From assembly GCA_023489275.1 (NCBI GenBank), contig JAMDDD010000029.1, forward strand, positions 1 through 39,640: 39,640 bases of DNA, in the 5' to 3' direction. This document shows positions 22,661-31,466 of this stretch, piece by piece (the first letter of the stretch is position 1; each line of letters opens with the position of its first letter). The notes below the pieces were generated by a model that was given only the letters and a program-made list of their open reading frames with translations, was not told the DNA's origin and ran no database searches. A program made the position numbers and the translations under genes. This stretch comes from Actinomycetota bacterium. GTDB taxonomy: Bacteria; Actinomycetota; Thermoleophilia; BMS3ABIN01.

Positions 22661-23866
22661 GTGACAGAAAAAACTGTCAAAATATACACCACGCCCGGCT
22701 GACCTTTCTGCCGCCGTCTTAAGGCTCTCTTCCGTGAAAAGGGAATCGACTACGAAGAAATAGACGTGTCCAAGGACCTGATGGCCCTGGAGGAGATGCG
22801 GCGGCTGACGGGCCGGAATGCGGTGCCCCAGGTTTTCATCGGCGATGATTATATCGGTGGTTATGAGGATTTCCTCGTCCTGGACGCCAAAGGCGAGATT
22901 GACGCCAGGCTCGGCCGCAAACGAAAACCGGCGCCGGCGAAGGTGGAAATTCAGGATCTGCTGATTATCGGCGCCGGGCCCGCCGGCATGACCGCCGCTG
23001 TTTACGCCGCCCGCAAGCGATTAAGCACGGTTATTATATCTGATCAATTAGGGGGACAGCCGGCGCTGACAGCCACTATCGAGAATTACATGGGCTATCA
23101 GTTCATCACCGGGCCTGAGCTGATGGCAAAGTTCGAGGAACAAACCCGCCACTATCCTGGCGTGGCGCTGGCCGAGGGCGAAGAAGTCGTCCGCCTCGAG
23201 CTGGCCGGCCGGATGAAAAAAGCAATCACCGAGTCCGGCAAAATCTTCACGGGGCGGGCGGCGATCATCGCCTCCGGCAAACGCTCACGCACGCTCAACG
23301 TGCCCGGGGAGCACGAATACACCGGACGGGGAGTAAGTTACTGCGCCACTTGCGATGCGCCGCTGTACGCGGGCGAGAGCGTCCTCGTCGCCGGCGGCGG
23401 CAATTCCGCATTGGAGGCGGCGCTGGAGCTTGCCGCCCTCTGCCCCGCAGTCCACCTTGTATCGCTCTCAGAACCAACGGGGGATGAAATCCTGCTGGGA
23501 AAGGTCAGGGCAGAGACCCGCATTCTTAAGCATCTTATGTGGCGGTTGTCAGAGATTAAAGGGGACGGCAAGGAAGTGACGGCCGCCGGTATTACATCAG
23601 CTGATGGGGCCGGGCGGGAGGAGATACCGGTAAAAGCGGTCTTCGTTGAGATCGGCCTGCATCCCAATTCCGCTTTTGCCATTGATCTGGTCCGGCTCAA
23701 CCGCGCCGGCGAGATTGAGGTTGACAGTGGCTGCCGCACCGGTGTGCCCGGCATTTTTGCGGCGGGGGACGTTACCCAGGTACGCGACAAGCAGATCATC
23801 GTTGCCGCCGGCGAGGGAGCCAAGGCGGCGTTATCGGCTTATGAGTACCTGCTGTCGCAAAGGTAG
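22661..23866 (+). CDS. Glutaredoxin-thioredoxin reductase fusion with in-frame UGA at the redox Cys (candidate selenoprotein)
   Basis: The track ORF begins at GTG 22766, in the middle of a glutaredoxin domain. Reading upstream in the same frame to GTG 22661 restores the domain: VKIYTTPG, then TGA (22700-22702), then PFCRRLKALFREKGIDYEEI, NAVPQVFIGDDYIGGYED. The TGA stands exactly where the first Cys of CPFC belongs, which is how selenocysteine occurs in redox proteins. The thioredoxin reductase half follows from about residue 105 with GAGPAGMTAAVYAARK, the CATC redox pair, GGGNSALEAAL and GIFAAGDVTQ. Full length would be 401 residues. A weak hairpin (GCC, loop GTCTTAA, GGC) lies 10 bases after the TGA, so SECIS support is thin. 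A single TGC/TGT-to-TGA nonsense mutation with restart at 22766 or ATG 22781 is the alternative. No ribosome site before GTG 22661 is convincing. Confidence 0.7.
22700..22702 (+). other. In-frame TGA codon at the glutaredoxin U/C-x-x-C position
   Basis: The TGA lies in the same frame as the downstream reductase and is followed by CCT TTC TGC, giving U-P-F-C. This codon decides whether the gene encodes a selenoprotein or is interrupted. Confidence 0.75.
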
Positions 23867-24042
23867 CACAAGGATTAAGCCGAAATATACCTATCATGCT
23901 TCCGCCATCACGCAAGGTGCGGCCAGCAGGCAGTTATTCAATGAAGGCTGGAATTTCTGCCCGGATGAATGTCACAAAACAAGAACAAACACAAAAGTGG
24001 CGCCTATGGGGCCCCCTCATTTGACTTTATCATGCTTTACCG

Positions 24043-24076
24043 CAGAATAAATCAAACTTTGGTTTGATTTATTCTG
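24043..24076. promoter_or_regulatory. Perfect 15-bp AT-rich palindrome upstream of ade
   Basis: CAGAATAAATCAAAC, spacer TTTG, then its exact reverse complement, ending 43 bases before the ade start. It is AT-rich in GC-rich surroundings and lacks a U tract, so an operator for adenine deaminase control, a terminator of the reductase gene, or a small mobile-element end are all possible. No other gene was seen in the 253 bases between the reductase and ade. Confidence 0.55.
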
Positions 24077-24119
24077 GCCGAACGTCGTAGTTGTAAACCG
24101 GAGTCCGTGACTTTAACCC

Positions 24120-25856
24120 ATGACTGAAACCGACATAAACAGCCGGCAGGAGCTCATCAAGGCCGCCCGCGGACTAATGCCGGCGGACCTGGTTTTCAAG
24201 AACGGCCGGCTGGTGGATGTGCTCTCGGGGAAGATCATTGAAACTGACGTTGCCGTTCACCGCGGGCGGATTGCCGGCATCGGCGATTATGACGGGCGCG
24301 AGACAATCAATCTGGAGGGGCGCTACCTGTGCCCCGGTTTCATCGACGGACACATCCACGTCGAGAGCACCATGCTGACCCCGCCGGAATTTGCCCGCGC
24401 CGTCGTCCCCCTGGGAACGACCGCCGTCATCATCGATCCGCATGAGATCGCCAACGTCCTCGGGCGCGCCGGAATTGACTACATGCTTGAGTCCAGCCGC
24501 GGCCTGCCGGTTACTTTTTACGTGATGCTGCCATCATGCGTGCCTACCTCGGCCATGGAAACCTCAGGCGCCGAGCTGGGCAGCGCCGAGCTCGAGCAAA
24601 TGATTGGGCGCGAGCGGGTAATCGGCATCGCCGAGATGATGAACTATCCCGGCGTGCTGGAGGGCGATCCTGAGGTGCTGGCCAGGATTGCCGCCGCTGG
24701 CGGCCGCCGCGTCGACGGCCATGCTCCCGGCTTGACCGGAAAGGATCTGGCCGCATATGCCGGCGCCGGCATCAGCTCCGACCATGAGTGCGTCACCGCC
24801 GGCGAAGCCCTTGAGAAGCTGAAGCTGGGAATGCACATCCTCGTCAGAGAAGGTTCCACCGCCCGAAACCTGAAGGAGCTTATCACCGCCATCACACCGG
24901 AAAACTCGCGCTGCTTCAGCTTTGCCACCGATGACCGCCATCCCGAGGATCTGATCGGGGAAGGCCATATCGATTACCTGGTGCGCCTGGCTGTCGACGC
25001 GGGCCTGCCGCCGGTCACCGCCATCCAGATGGCCAGCATCAATACGGCGGTTCATTACAGCCTGGGTGATGTGGGCGCGCTCGCGCCCGGGTGCGTCGCC
25101 GACATCCTTGTTCTGGAGGATCTCAGCCAGGTGCGGGCAACGAGAGTTTATCAGCGGGGGCGGCTGGCGGCTAAAGACGGCAAGTCTGTCACTTTTCGGC
25201 ACCCGAAGCAACAACGGCCGGCGCAAGGAGCTGTCACCCGGGACACCATCAACATTGGCGCCGGCAGCATCGACTTTGCCGTTCCGGCGGCAGGCGAGCG
25301 GCTGAAGGCGATCGAGATCGTTCCGGATCAAATCATCACAAAAAAAATAATCATCAAAACAGCAGTCGCAAACGGGTTGGCGGTCGCCGATCCGGAGCGC
25401 GACATTTTGAAACTGGCAGTGATCGAGCGGCACCGGGCCAGCGGCAGCACCGGCCTCGGGTTTGTCAAAGGATTCGGCTTGAAGCGCGGCAGCCTCGCCA
25501 GCTCGGTCGCTCACGATTCTCACAATATCATCAGCGTGGGCGCCGACGACGCGGACATGAAGCTGGCGGTGACAGAACTAAAACGGATGGGGGGCGGTTT
25601 CGCGGTCGCTGCCGGCGGGATGGTCCTGGCAGCGCTGCCGCTGCCGGTGGCGGGCCTCATGTCCGATCAGCCTCTCACGGCAATCGCCACCGCCACGAGC
25701 AAGGTCATCGCCGCTGCGGCAGAGCTCGGATGCCCCCTCCACGACCCATTCATCACCCTGTCTTTTTTGGCTCTGCCGGTAGTCCCGGAACTGAAACTCA
25801 CCGACAAAGGGCTGGTGGACGTCAATGAGTTCCGGATTGTTGAGCTGTTCGAGTAA
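24120..25856 (+). CDS. ade: Adenine deaminase
   Basis: The 578-residue amidohydrolase converts adenine to hypoxanthine and ammonia for purine salvage. The metal site GHIHVESTML and the family block IIDPHEIANVLG lie near residues 78-110. ISSDHECVTAGEALEKL, FATDDRHPEDLI, and the C-terminal VAHDSHNIISVGADDADM and LSFLALPVVPELKLTDKG are typical of Ade. Length is as expected. The ribosome site is weak (GGAG 16 bases upstream), and a perfect palindrome lies just before the gene, suggesting control at the operator or leader level. It stands alone, transcribed away from the two-component block. The 224-base gap to the convergent receiver gene holds only the receiver's terminator and a 9-bp inverted repeat. 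Confidence 0.95.
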   Translation: MTETDINSRQELIKAARGLMPADLVFKNGRLVDVLSGKIIETDVAVHRGRIAGIGDYDGRETINLEGRYLCPGFIDGHIHVESTMLTPPEFARAVVPLGTTAVIIDPHEIANVLGRAGIDYMLESSRGLPVTFYVMLPSCVPTSAMETSGAELGSAELEQMIGRERVIGIAEMMNYPGVLEGDPEVLARIAAAGGRRVDGHAPGLTGKDLAAYAGAGISSDHECVTAGEALEKLKLGMHILVREGSTARNLKELITAITPENSRCFSFATDDRHPEDLIGEGHIDYLVRLAVDAGLPPVTAIQMASINTAVHYSLGDVGALAPGCVADILVLEDLSQVRATRVYQRGRLAAKDGKSVTFRHPKQQRPAQGAVTRDTINIGAGSIDFAVPAAGERLKAIEIVPDQIITKKIIIKTAVANGLAVADPERDILKLAVIERHRASGSTGLGFVKGFGLKRGSLASSVAHDSHNIISVGADDADMKLAVTELKRMGGGFAVAAGGMVLAALPLPVAGLMSDQPLTAIATATSKVIAAAAELGCPLHDPFITLSFLALPVVPELKLTDKGLVDVNEFRIVELFE

Positions 25857-26003
25857 ATGTTTCTGACAAACGTCAGGAATAGCTGATACTGCTGCGAGCC
25901 GGTTTGTGAAATCTTGCCGGACGGAACGGCTTTGCTTGAGGCAGCAAGGGCTATTTCTGAAGCGTTTCCGCGGCAGGAAATATCCCCTTGCCGCTCAAGG
26001 GAG

Positions 26004-26020
26004 AAAAAAGCCGTCCGGCT
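26004..26020 (-). terminator. Terminator of the receiver gene
   Basis: On the minus strand AGCCGGACGGCT is followed by TTTTT, a short stem with a U tract 60 bases past the receiver stop. A GCCGGACGG copy at 25916-25924 could pair with the reverse complement at 26011-26019 as a longer alternative. Confidence 0.5.
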
Positions 26021-26080
26021 GGGGACGATAAAATCTGTGAGGGTTGGACGAGATCGTGCCGTAGCAGGGCCAAAGCGGGT

Positions 26081-26443
26081 CTATTCCGCCGCCAGCGCCT
26101 TGCGCACCGCCGCCTTCAGTTCTTTCAACTTCACCGGCTTGGTGAAAAAATCAAACACCTCGCCCTTGATTGCCTCGATGGCGACATCCAGGCTGGCAAA
26201 CGCAGTTACCATGATGACCCTGGTCCGGGGGCTGCTTTCCTTGATCTGGTTCAGAACGTCGAAGCCGTCCATTCCCTTCATCTTCAGATCAGTGATGACG
26301 ACGTCAAACGGATGTTCTTTAAGCCTGGCCAGTCCGGCGCCGGCATCCACGAATGCTTCCACCTCGTAGCCCTCTTCCTCGAGAGAAACCTTGGTCATAT
26401 CGGCCGCGATCTTCTCGTCATCAATAATCATGATCCTGCTCAT
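26081..26443 (-). CDS. Single-domain response regulator (CheY-like receiver)
   Basis: The 120-residue receiver opens MSRIMIIDDEKIAADM with the acidic pair, has VVITDLKMKGMDGFDVL with the phosphorylated Asp near residue 53, VMVTAFAS with the Thr, and FFTKPVKLKEL with the Lys. There is no output domain. The start ATG 26443 follows AAGGAGG; the track start 26485 does not. It is 106 bases downstream of the MshEN-DUF202 genes on the same strand and could be the read-out or a phosphate sink for the kinase encoded 5 kb upstream. The partner assignment is inference. Confidence 0.93.
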   Translation of the reverse strand: MSRIMIIDDEKIAADMTKVSLEEEGYEVEAFVDAGAGLARLKEHPFDVVITDLKMKGMDGFDVLNQIKESSPRTRVIMVTAFASLDVAIEAIKGEVFDFFTKPVKLKELKAAVRKALAAE

Positions 26444-26549
26444 AAGCCTCCTTGAGAACGGGCATGCGATATCCGCTGGCCTCACAAAAACAGTGACTTC
26501 CGCAAAAGCGGCGGGGTACCGGTGCGCCGCCGCGGGCCGGCAGCAGCTA

Positions 26550-27791
26550 TTATATCGAAGAAACGGGCTCGGGCGCTGCCTCGGCGTAGCTGCCCGGAGC
26601 CGGTTCGCTGAGCTGCCGGCCCAGGTCCGGCTCTTCCTTGCGCGCCGGGTAGTACCAGACGATGCCGTCGGCTGCCATCAAGGCGCCGGCTACCGCCAGC
26701 AGCACGCCCCACAACCCGGCGGCATGCAGTTCGTATACCTTGACCAGGCCGGCGCCGATGCTGAGAAACGTGATGCCCGTGCGGATGAAGCCAAGTCCGG
26801 TGCGGGCCCGGGCGTACATCGTCCGGTAGCAGCCGGCGATTGTCCGCTGCGCCGCCATGATGTTGCGTTCCCGCGCCAGGTGGGTCCGCTCGCGGCTGGC
26901 CGGAGACGGCCTGAGGATAGTGCCGTAGCTGGGCAGCAGGTCGCTCAGCCGGGACAGCATTGTCTTCCCCGTCCGGGCGCGGGGGACGCCGTCCAGGTGA
27001 TACCGGTCCAGAAAAGCCGTGGTCGCGGCGGTAACCTCGGCCAGGGTCTGTGGCTGTGGCATCCGGATCATGTGGCGCCGCATGCGCCCGTATTTCCAGG
27101 TGCCGAAACCCGCGAGCGCCAGTCCGGCGCCGGCTACCAGCCAGATCAGGAACTGAGATAAAACAGACTTCCAGTCAAAAATAATAAAAGCGGCCGCCAG
27201 CGTCACCATCCCCAAACCCCAGCGCATCAGCGCCTGCCAGCTCCGCATGCGCGCCATTTCGGTGCGGTAACACGCCATCCGGGTCCGCCAGGCCGCCATC
27301 GTATTGCGCCAAAAGGCCAGGCCAGTGCGCTCGGTGCCGATAATGCGCCCGGGACGGTCGTTCAGGAAGTCCTGCATGTACCAAAGGATCTCCATTACCA
27401 GACTGACGCGGAGGGTATACGGTCCCTGGACAAACCGGTCGATCTCTTCCCGGACTTCAGGCGAGCCGGGGTCGTTGACAGCGGCGATAATCTTTTCATT
27501 TTCCAGGATGATGGGAAACATCGGCTCGCGCCGGAGCCGGTCTGGCTCGAGCCCTTCGAGTAACCGGGGCGGCACCGGCAGCCGTTCGTCAAACTCGATG
27601 GGCGGAAAACCAAACTCCTTCGCCAGCGCCGACAGCAGCGCCGGCTTCGGCACGCCGTACTCGTCCATGAGCACGGTTTCAATCTCGACGCGGCGCTCAC
27701 CGGCCGACACGAAGGCCTCTTCCAGCTTTTCCTCGCTGAGGTATCCTTCTTTTACCAGCGGGCGATACGTCAGCATCTGCCTAGAGGTCAT
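26550..27791 (-). CDS. MshEN-like domain fused to two DUF202-like heptad-RT membrane modules
   Basis: Starting at ATG 27791 (GGTGG upstream, 11-base overlap with the preceding gene) the product has 413 residues; the track start 27881 is too early. Residues 10-140 read like the N-terminal domain of GspE/MshE ATPases, but no ATPase follows. Two membrane modules come next. Each begins with an array in which Arg-Thr (or Arg-Asn/Ser) recurs every seven residues: R155, 162, 169, 176, 183 and R302, 309, 316, 323, 330, 337. Each array is followed by two transmembrane segments, the second closing with DGIVWYYPARKE. The RT heptads resemble the ERTxLAxxRTxLAL motif of DUF202 membrane proteins but are two to three times longer. 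Function unknown; regulated presumably by the sigma-54 promoter at 29961. Confidence 0.7.
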   Translation of the reverse strand: MTSRQMLTYRPLVKEGYLSEEKLEEAFVSAGERRVEIETVLMDEYGVPKPALLSALAKEFGFPPIEFDERLPVPPRLLEGLEPDRLRREPMFPIILENEKIIAAVNDPGSPEVREEIDRFVQGPYTLRVSLVMEILWYMQDFLNDRPGRIIGTERTGLAFWRNTMAAWRTRMACYRTEMARMRSWQALMRWGLGMVTLAAAFIIFDWKSVLSQFLIWLVAGAGLALAGFGTWKYGRMRRHMIRMPQPQTLAEVTAATTAFLDRYHLDGVPRARTGKTMLSRLSDLLPSYGTILRPSPASRERTHLARERNIMAAQRTIAGCYRTMYARARTGLGFIRTGITFLSIGAGLVKVYELHAAGLWGVLLAVAGALMAADGIVWYYPARKEEPDLGRQLSEPAPGSYAEAAPEPVSSI

Positions 27792-29394
27792 CGTCAAACA
27801 CCACCTTGCCCCACTGCCGGGCCGGTTTACCATAATCGGGAAGATGGATCTCGAACTCGCCCCGGCAATACGAATACTCACGCCTGACCTTCTCCGACGT
27901 CAGGCTCCAGCGCACACCGTCGGCGGCCAACAGGAATCCGGCCGTGATCAGCAATACGGGAACAACCCGCCATCCCGGGCCACCGTGAAGCACTACCACG
28001 AGCAGCGCTCCTCCCACACCAGCGATGCTCATCCCGGTGCGGATGCAAGCCATGCCGGTGCGCGAATATGCCATTACCGTGCGCAGCCGCGACATCAGAT
28101 TGCGCCGTTCGGCCAGGACGGTGCGTTCCAGGGCCAGGCCGGTAGTGCCCCAGATGCCGGGAGCCTGCCGGGCGCTGACCGGAGGAGCTTTCTTCCGGAA
28201 GCGGCTGAGCGGCGGAAACACTTCATCCCAGATGGTGTCTTCCTTAAGCGAGTTGATGAAGATGGCGAGCCCGTTCCTGCCGGCACGGTACCCGGGCAGA
28301 TACCAGTAAAATCCTTCCAGCACCATCAGGGCTCCGGCGGCGATGAGAAAGTAGTAAAAATAATTCCAGCCAGGGCTGGGCAGTTTTTTCAGAAGCCCCA
28401 GCCCCAGACCGCCGAAGGCGACGCCCGTGCGGGCAAAAGCCAGCCCGGTGCGGGCCTGCGCCATGGTTGTCCTGAGGGATGCATTTACGGTCCGTCCTTC
28501 TGCCAGGTCGGTGCGGTCATTGGCAAGGAAACGGCGCCGCATCACCGGCGACAGCCTTCTCCACCCCCGCCGGAGCCTGCCAGCGCCGGCGATGACGCCG
28601 GAGCGGGCAAAGCCGGGCTCTTCTTCCTCATTTAAAGTCGAAAGCGCGGTCATGCCGGCAACATCCCGGGCGGGCTCCTGATAATCCTGATTTTTCAGAG
28701 CCGGACCCCGGGCCGGCACATACCAGATAAGCCCATCGACAACAGCCGCGGCGCCCCCGGCGAGTAACAGCAGCTCCAGGGGCAAGAAAATGCCGCCGCC
28801 AAACAGCTTGATCAGAGCCACTCCGATCGTGACGGAAGAAATTCCGGTGCGCAGGAAAGCCAGCGCCGTCCTGGCCTTCGCCATCGACGTCCGCTGCAGC
28901 GCCAGCGACGAGCGTACTCCCGCCAGGTAGGTTCTGGTTTTGGCCAGTGAAGTCCGGCCGGCTTCAGGGGGAAACCCTGGATTGAGGTCCTGATTGTTCT
29001 CGATGATGCGGATCAGATCATCCGGCAAGGCCACCCGGAAATCCACGGAATCAACACCCAGCGTTTTTTTGACATCATCAATAATTTTTGGTTCATGGGG
29101 CCGGCTGGCGATCACTTCGGCGTGGCCCTCCCTGACGGAGACCGGCAGCCAGAGACGGTCTTTCAGCTTTTCCGGATCGACCCGCTTCATGATGTCTGTT
29201 GACACCATTAAATCTTCGTCATATTCCTCATAGGGACAGTCATAATACTGTGAAAGCGCCGTCAGGATCTCACACTTTGACAGTCCGTTTTCCGCCATCA
29301 GCGCGGTCAGGGGCCGGTTGATGGCATCCGCCACCTGGAGCGGCGCCCGCATCCGCGCCCCGGCCCGCTTCTGTCCGGGGAAATGGTCAGCCAT
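27781..29394 (-). CDS. MshEN-like domain fused to three DUF202-like heptad-RT membrane modules
   Basis: The 537-residue paralogue of the next gene has an MshEN-like N-terminus (about residues 25-132, including PLTALMAENGLSKCEILTALS and RLWLPVSVREGHAEVIASRP), then three modules. The Arg-Thr heptad arrays start at R147 (six repeats), R294 and R424 (five each), for example RTSMAKARTALAFLRTG. Each leads into two hydrophobic helices and ends with a WYxP-like turn (GLIWYVPARG, GFYWYLPGY). Linkers are charged. The N-terminal domain belongs to a family in which some members bind cyclic di-GMP, so nucleotide sensing at the membrane is a possible role; the binding motif here is degenerate. The start is 9 bases after the Usp-like gene and the stop overlaps the next gene. 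I know of no named family with this architecture. Confidence 0.7.
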   Translation of the reverse strand: MADHFPGQKRAGARMRAPLQVADAINRPLTALMAENGLSKCEILTALSQYYDCPYEEYDEDLMVSTDIMKRVDPEKLKDRLWLPVSVREGHAEVIASRPHEPKIIDDVKKTLGVDSVDFRVALPDDLIRIIENNQDLNPGFPPEAGRTSLAKTRTYLAGVRSSLALQRTSMAKARTALAFLRTGISSVTIGVALIKLFGGGIFLPLELLLLAGGAAAVVDGLIWYVPARGPALKNQDYQEPARDVAGMTALSTLNEEEEPGFARSGVIAGAGRLRRGWRRLSPVMRRRFLANDRTDLAEGRTVNASLRTTMAQARTGLAFARTGVAFGGLGLGLLKKLPSPGWNYFYYFLIAAGALMVLEGFYWYLPGYRAGRNGLAIFINSLKEDTIWDEVFPPLSRFRKKAPPVSARQAPGIWGTTGLALERTVLAERRNLMSRLRTVMAYSRTGMACIRTGMSIAGVGGALLVVVLHGGPGWRVVPVLLITAGFLLAADGVRWSLTSEKVRREYSYCRGEFEIHLPDYGKPARQWGKVVFDDDL

Positions 29395-29403
29395 GGCGAT
29401 CGC

Positions 29404-29931
29404 CTACGCGCCCGTAACGCCGGCCCAGGCGTCGATTGTCTCGGGATGAGCGCCGCGAGCCATGCTGACTACGGGCCGCGGCGAAGATCTCACCAGACGT
29501 TTGTGGATAATTCTGCTGTCGGTGACGGCCGGGCTCAGCAGCACCAGGTCAATCTTCATCTGCCGCAGGAATCTCACAATCGCCGCCGCGTTTGCCTCCG
29601 GCTCCAGGTGGATGTCGACGTCGATACCGTGACCACAGCATTTTTTCCGAAGCAGATCCTCGGCGGCCACCGTCTCGGCTGAATTGTCTTCCGCCCACGC
29701 CGCCGCCGCGGCCGCCTCCGCATAAACATGGGGAAACGGCGACACGGAAGCAACCGCGGAGGCCGCCGATGCCAGTCTGTTTTTGCCGGAGCCGCCGCCG
29801 AGCAGCAGAATCCTGAGATTCTGTCCCAGAAGTTTCGACAGGTAAATGGCATAGGAAATGCCGTGAACGGGATCTTCTTCCCTGGTGTGCTCATGCTTGT
29901 AGGCTACATACAAAAGTTCTTTCGCAGACAT
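29404..29931 (-). CDS. Usp-like alpha/beta protein, first gene of the sigma-54 operon
   Basis: The start is ATG 29931 with AAGGAGGAG upstream (the track start 30042 would include the promoter), giving 175 residues. The fold pattern, with a beta strand ELLYVAYKHEH, helices with SYAIYLSKLLGQNLRILLL, then IVRFLRQMKIDLVLLSPAV and a final strand RPVVSM, resembles UspA or other HUP-fold proteins, but the ATP signature G-2x-G-9x-G is absent. CCGHGIDVDIHLEP adds two adjacent Cys. It lies 30 bases downstream of a near-perfect sigma-54 promoter and 9 bases before the first MshEN-DUF202 gene. Confidence 0.65.
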   Translation of the reverse strand: MSAKELLYVAYKHEHTREEDPVHGISYAIYLSKLLGQNLRILLLGGGSGKNRLASAASAVASVSPFPHVYAEAAAAAAWAEDNSAETVAAEDLLRKKCCGHGIDVDIHLEPEANAAAIVRFLRQMKIDLVLLSPAVTDSRIIHKRLVRSSPRPVVSMARGAHPETIDAWAGVTGA

Positions 29932-29960
29932 GATCTCCTCCTTTTTTATAAAACAAGAGG

Positions 29961-29977
29961 AGCAAGAATCATGCCAA
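29961..29977 (-). promoter_or_regulatory. Sigma-54 (-24/-12) promoter
   Basis: On the minus strand TTGGCATGATTCTTGCT matches the sigma-54 consensus TTGGCAC-N5-TTGCA/T at both the GG and GC anchors with exact spacing. Transcription would begin about 20 bases before the Usp-like ATG. The gene immediately upstream encodes a sigma-54 activator. A palindrome TGCCGGCCGGCA at 30018-30029 could be an activator site. Confidence 0.8.
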
Positions 29978-30107
29978 TACGAGAATTTGCCTGCAAAAAG
30001 AGGGAAAATGTCAGCCTTGCCGGCCGGCATGGAGCCAGTCACGAACAGTAAAACGTCTCAAGGCGAAACAAGCATGAAACAGCTGACCGGCAAAGCCGCC
30101 GCGCAGG

Positions 30108-31466
30108 TCAATCCTGTTTTGACAGACTTTCGCCGTCCGTTTTCAGCATCCGCCAGAGGCTGGTGCGGGAAACGCCCAGCACGCGCGATGCCTCGGATTT
30201 GTTGCCCCCCAGCATCTCCAGCACCGAATGGACGTATTCCTTGTTGATCTCGGCCAGTGATTTTACCTTGTCCGGCTCCAGTGAGGTCTCGATCTGAAAC
30301 ATCAGCAGTGATTGAGGCAATGATTCAGCTGTGATAACCGTGCCCTTCTCGAGGATCACGGCCCGCTCGATAATATTTTCCAGCTCGCGCACGTTCCCCG
30401 GATAGCTGTATTTCCGCAGTACTTCCAGCGCATCCTGGGAAAACTTGTTTATTCTCTTGCCATATTCACGCGCATGCTTGCGGAGGAAAAACCGGCTCAG
30501 CGGGATGATATCTCCCCTTCGCCGCCTCAGCGGCGGCACGTTGATTTCCATCACATTGAGACGGTAGTAAAGGTCTCTTCTCAAGGAGCCTTCTTCCACT
30601 GCCCGGTTGATATTTTGGTTGGTAGCGGCAATGAATCTGACATCGACCTTGACCGGCTTCGTGCCGCCGACCCGGAAGAATTCCTTCTCCTCAATTGCTT
30701 TCAATAACTTTGCCTGCAGGCTTGGCGACATCTCGGTGATCTCGTCAAAAAAGAGCGTACCACCGTCCGCAATTTTTATCAGCCCCTGTTTTTGCAAATG
30801 GGCGCCGGTGAATGCCCCTTTTTCATGACCGAAGAGCTCGCTGGCCAGCAGCTCCTCGGTAAAGGTGGCACAGTTCAGCGACAGAAACGGTTTGCCGCTC
30901 CGCGGGCTCGCGTGATGGATGGCTTTCGCCAGCAGATTCTTGCCAACGCCGCTTTCCCCGGTCAGCAGCACGTTGCAATCCGATCCCTGCATGCCCTCAA
31001 TAATATCCATCACTTTTTTCATCGCCCTGCTTTCGGCGATGATGTTGATCTTTTTCTCCATCTGCAATGAGGTACGCAGGGCGATGTTCTCCTGCCGCAG
31101 CTCATTTTGAGTCCGGACCTGCTTGACTTTCAGCAACAGCTCATCGAGGTCAAACGGCTTGGGAAGGTAATCGAAAGCGCCTTTTTTCATTGCCTCCACG
31201 GCGGAATTGATGCTGCCAAAACCAGTGATGACCAGTACCGCCGTCTCCGGAGAAATCTTCTTGACGCGCGACAGCAGCTCCAGACCGTCCATCCCGGGCA
31301 TTTTGATATCGGCGATGAGAATGTCAAAATCATTTGATTTGATTTCCTCCAGCGCGTCAACACCGTTGTTAACGCTGACGACGTCATAATTCTCATCTCG
31401 GAGCACATCCGCAAGATGCTTTCGGGTAATCTCCTCGTCTTCTGCTATCAGGACTCTAAAATTCAT
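30108..31466 (-). CDS. NtrC-family sigma-54-dependent response regulator
   Basis: The 452-residue regulator has a receiver (residues 1-120; phosphorylated Asp in DILIADIKMPGMDGL, Lys in YLPKPFDLDEL). An AAA+ domain follows with Walker A GESGVGKNLLAKAIHH, the sigma-54 contact GAFTGA, and Walker B GGTLFFDEITEM. A Fis-type helix-turn-helix ends it (NKSEASRVLGVSRTSLWRML). All motifs needed for ATP-driven activation of sigma-54 RNA polymerase are present. It overlaps the histidine kinase by four bases. The sigma-54 promoter 130 bases after its stop is the obvious target. No rpoN gene is in the window. Confidence 0.96.
   Translation of the reverse strand: MNFRVLIAEDEEITRKHLADVLRDENYDVVSVNNGVDALEEIKSNDFDILIADIKMPGMDGLELLSRVKKISPETAVLVITGFGSINSAVEAMKKGAFDYLPKPFDLDELLLKVKQVRTQNELRQENIALRTSLQMEKKINIIAESRAMKKVMDIIEGMQGSDCNVLLTGESGVGKNLLAKAIHHASPRSGKPFLSLNCATFTEELLASELFGHEKGAFTGAHLQKQGLIKIADGGTLFFDEITEMSPSLQAKLLKAIEEKEFFRVGGTKPVKVDVRFIAATNQNINRAVEEGSLRRDLYYRLNVMEINVPPLRRRRGDIIPLSRFFLRKHAREYGKRINKFSQDALEVLRKYSYPGNVRELENIIERAVILEKGTVITAESLPQSLLMFQIETSLEPDKVKSLAEINKEYVHSVLEMLGGNKSEASRVLGVSRTSLWRMLKTDGESLSKQD

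Noticed and set aside
27304-28635. 443-codon plus-strand ORF
   Set aside because: Antisense to the two MshEN-DUF202 genes; its repeats mirror the RT arrays.
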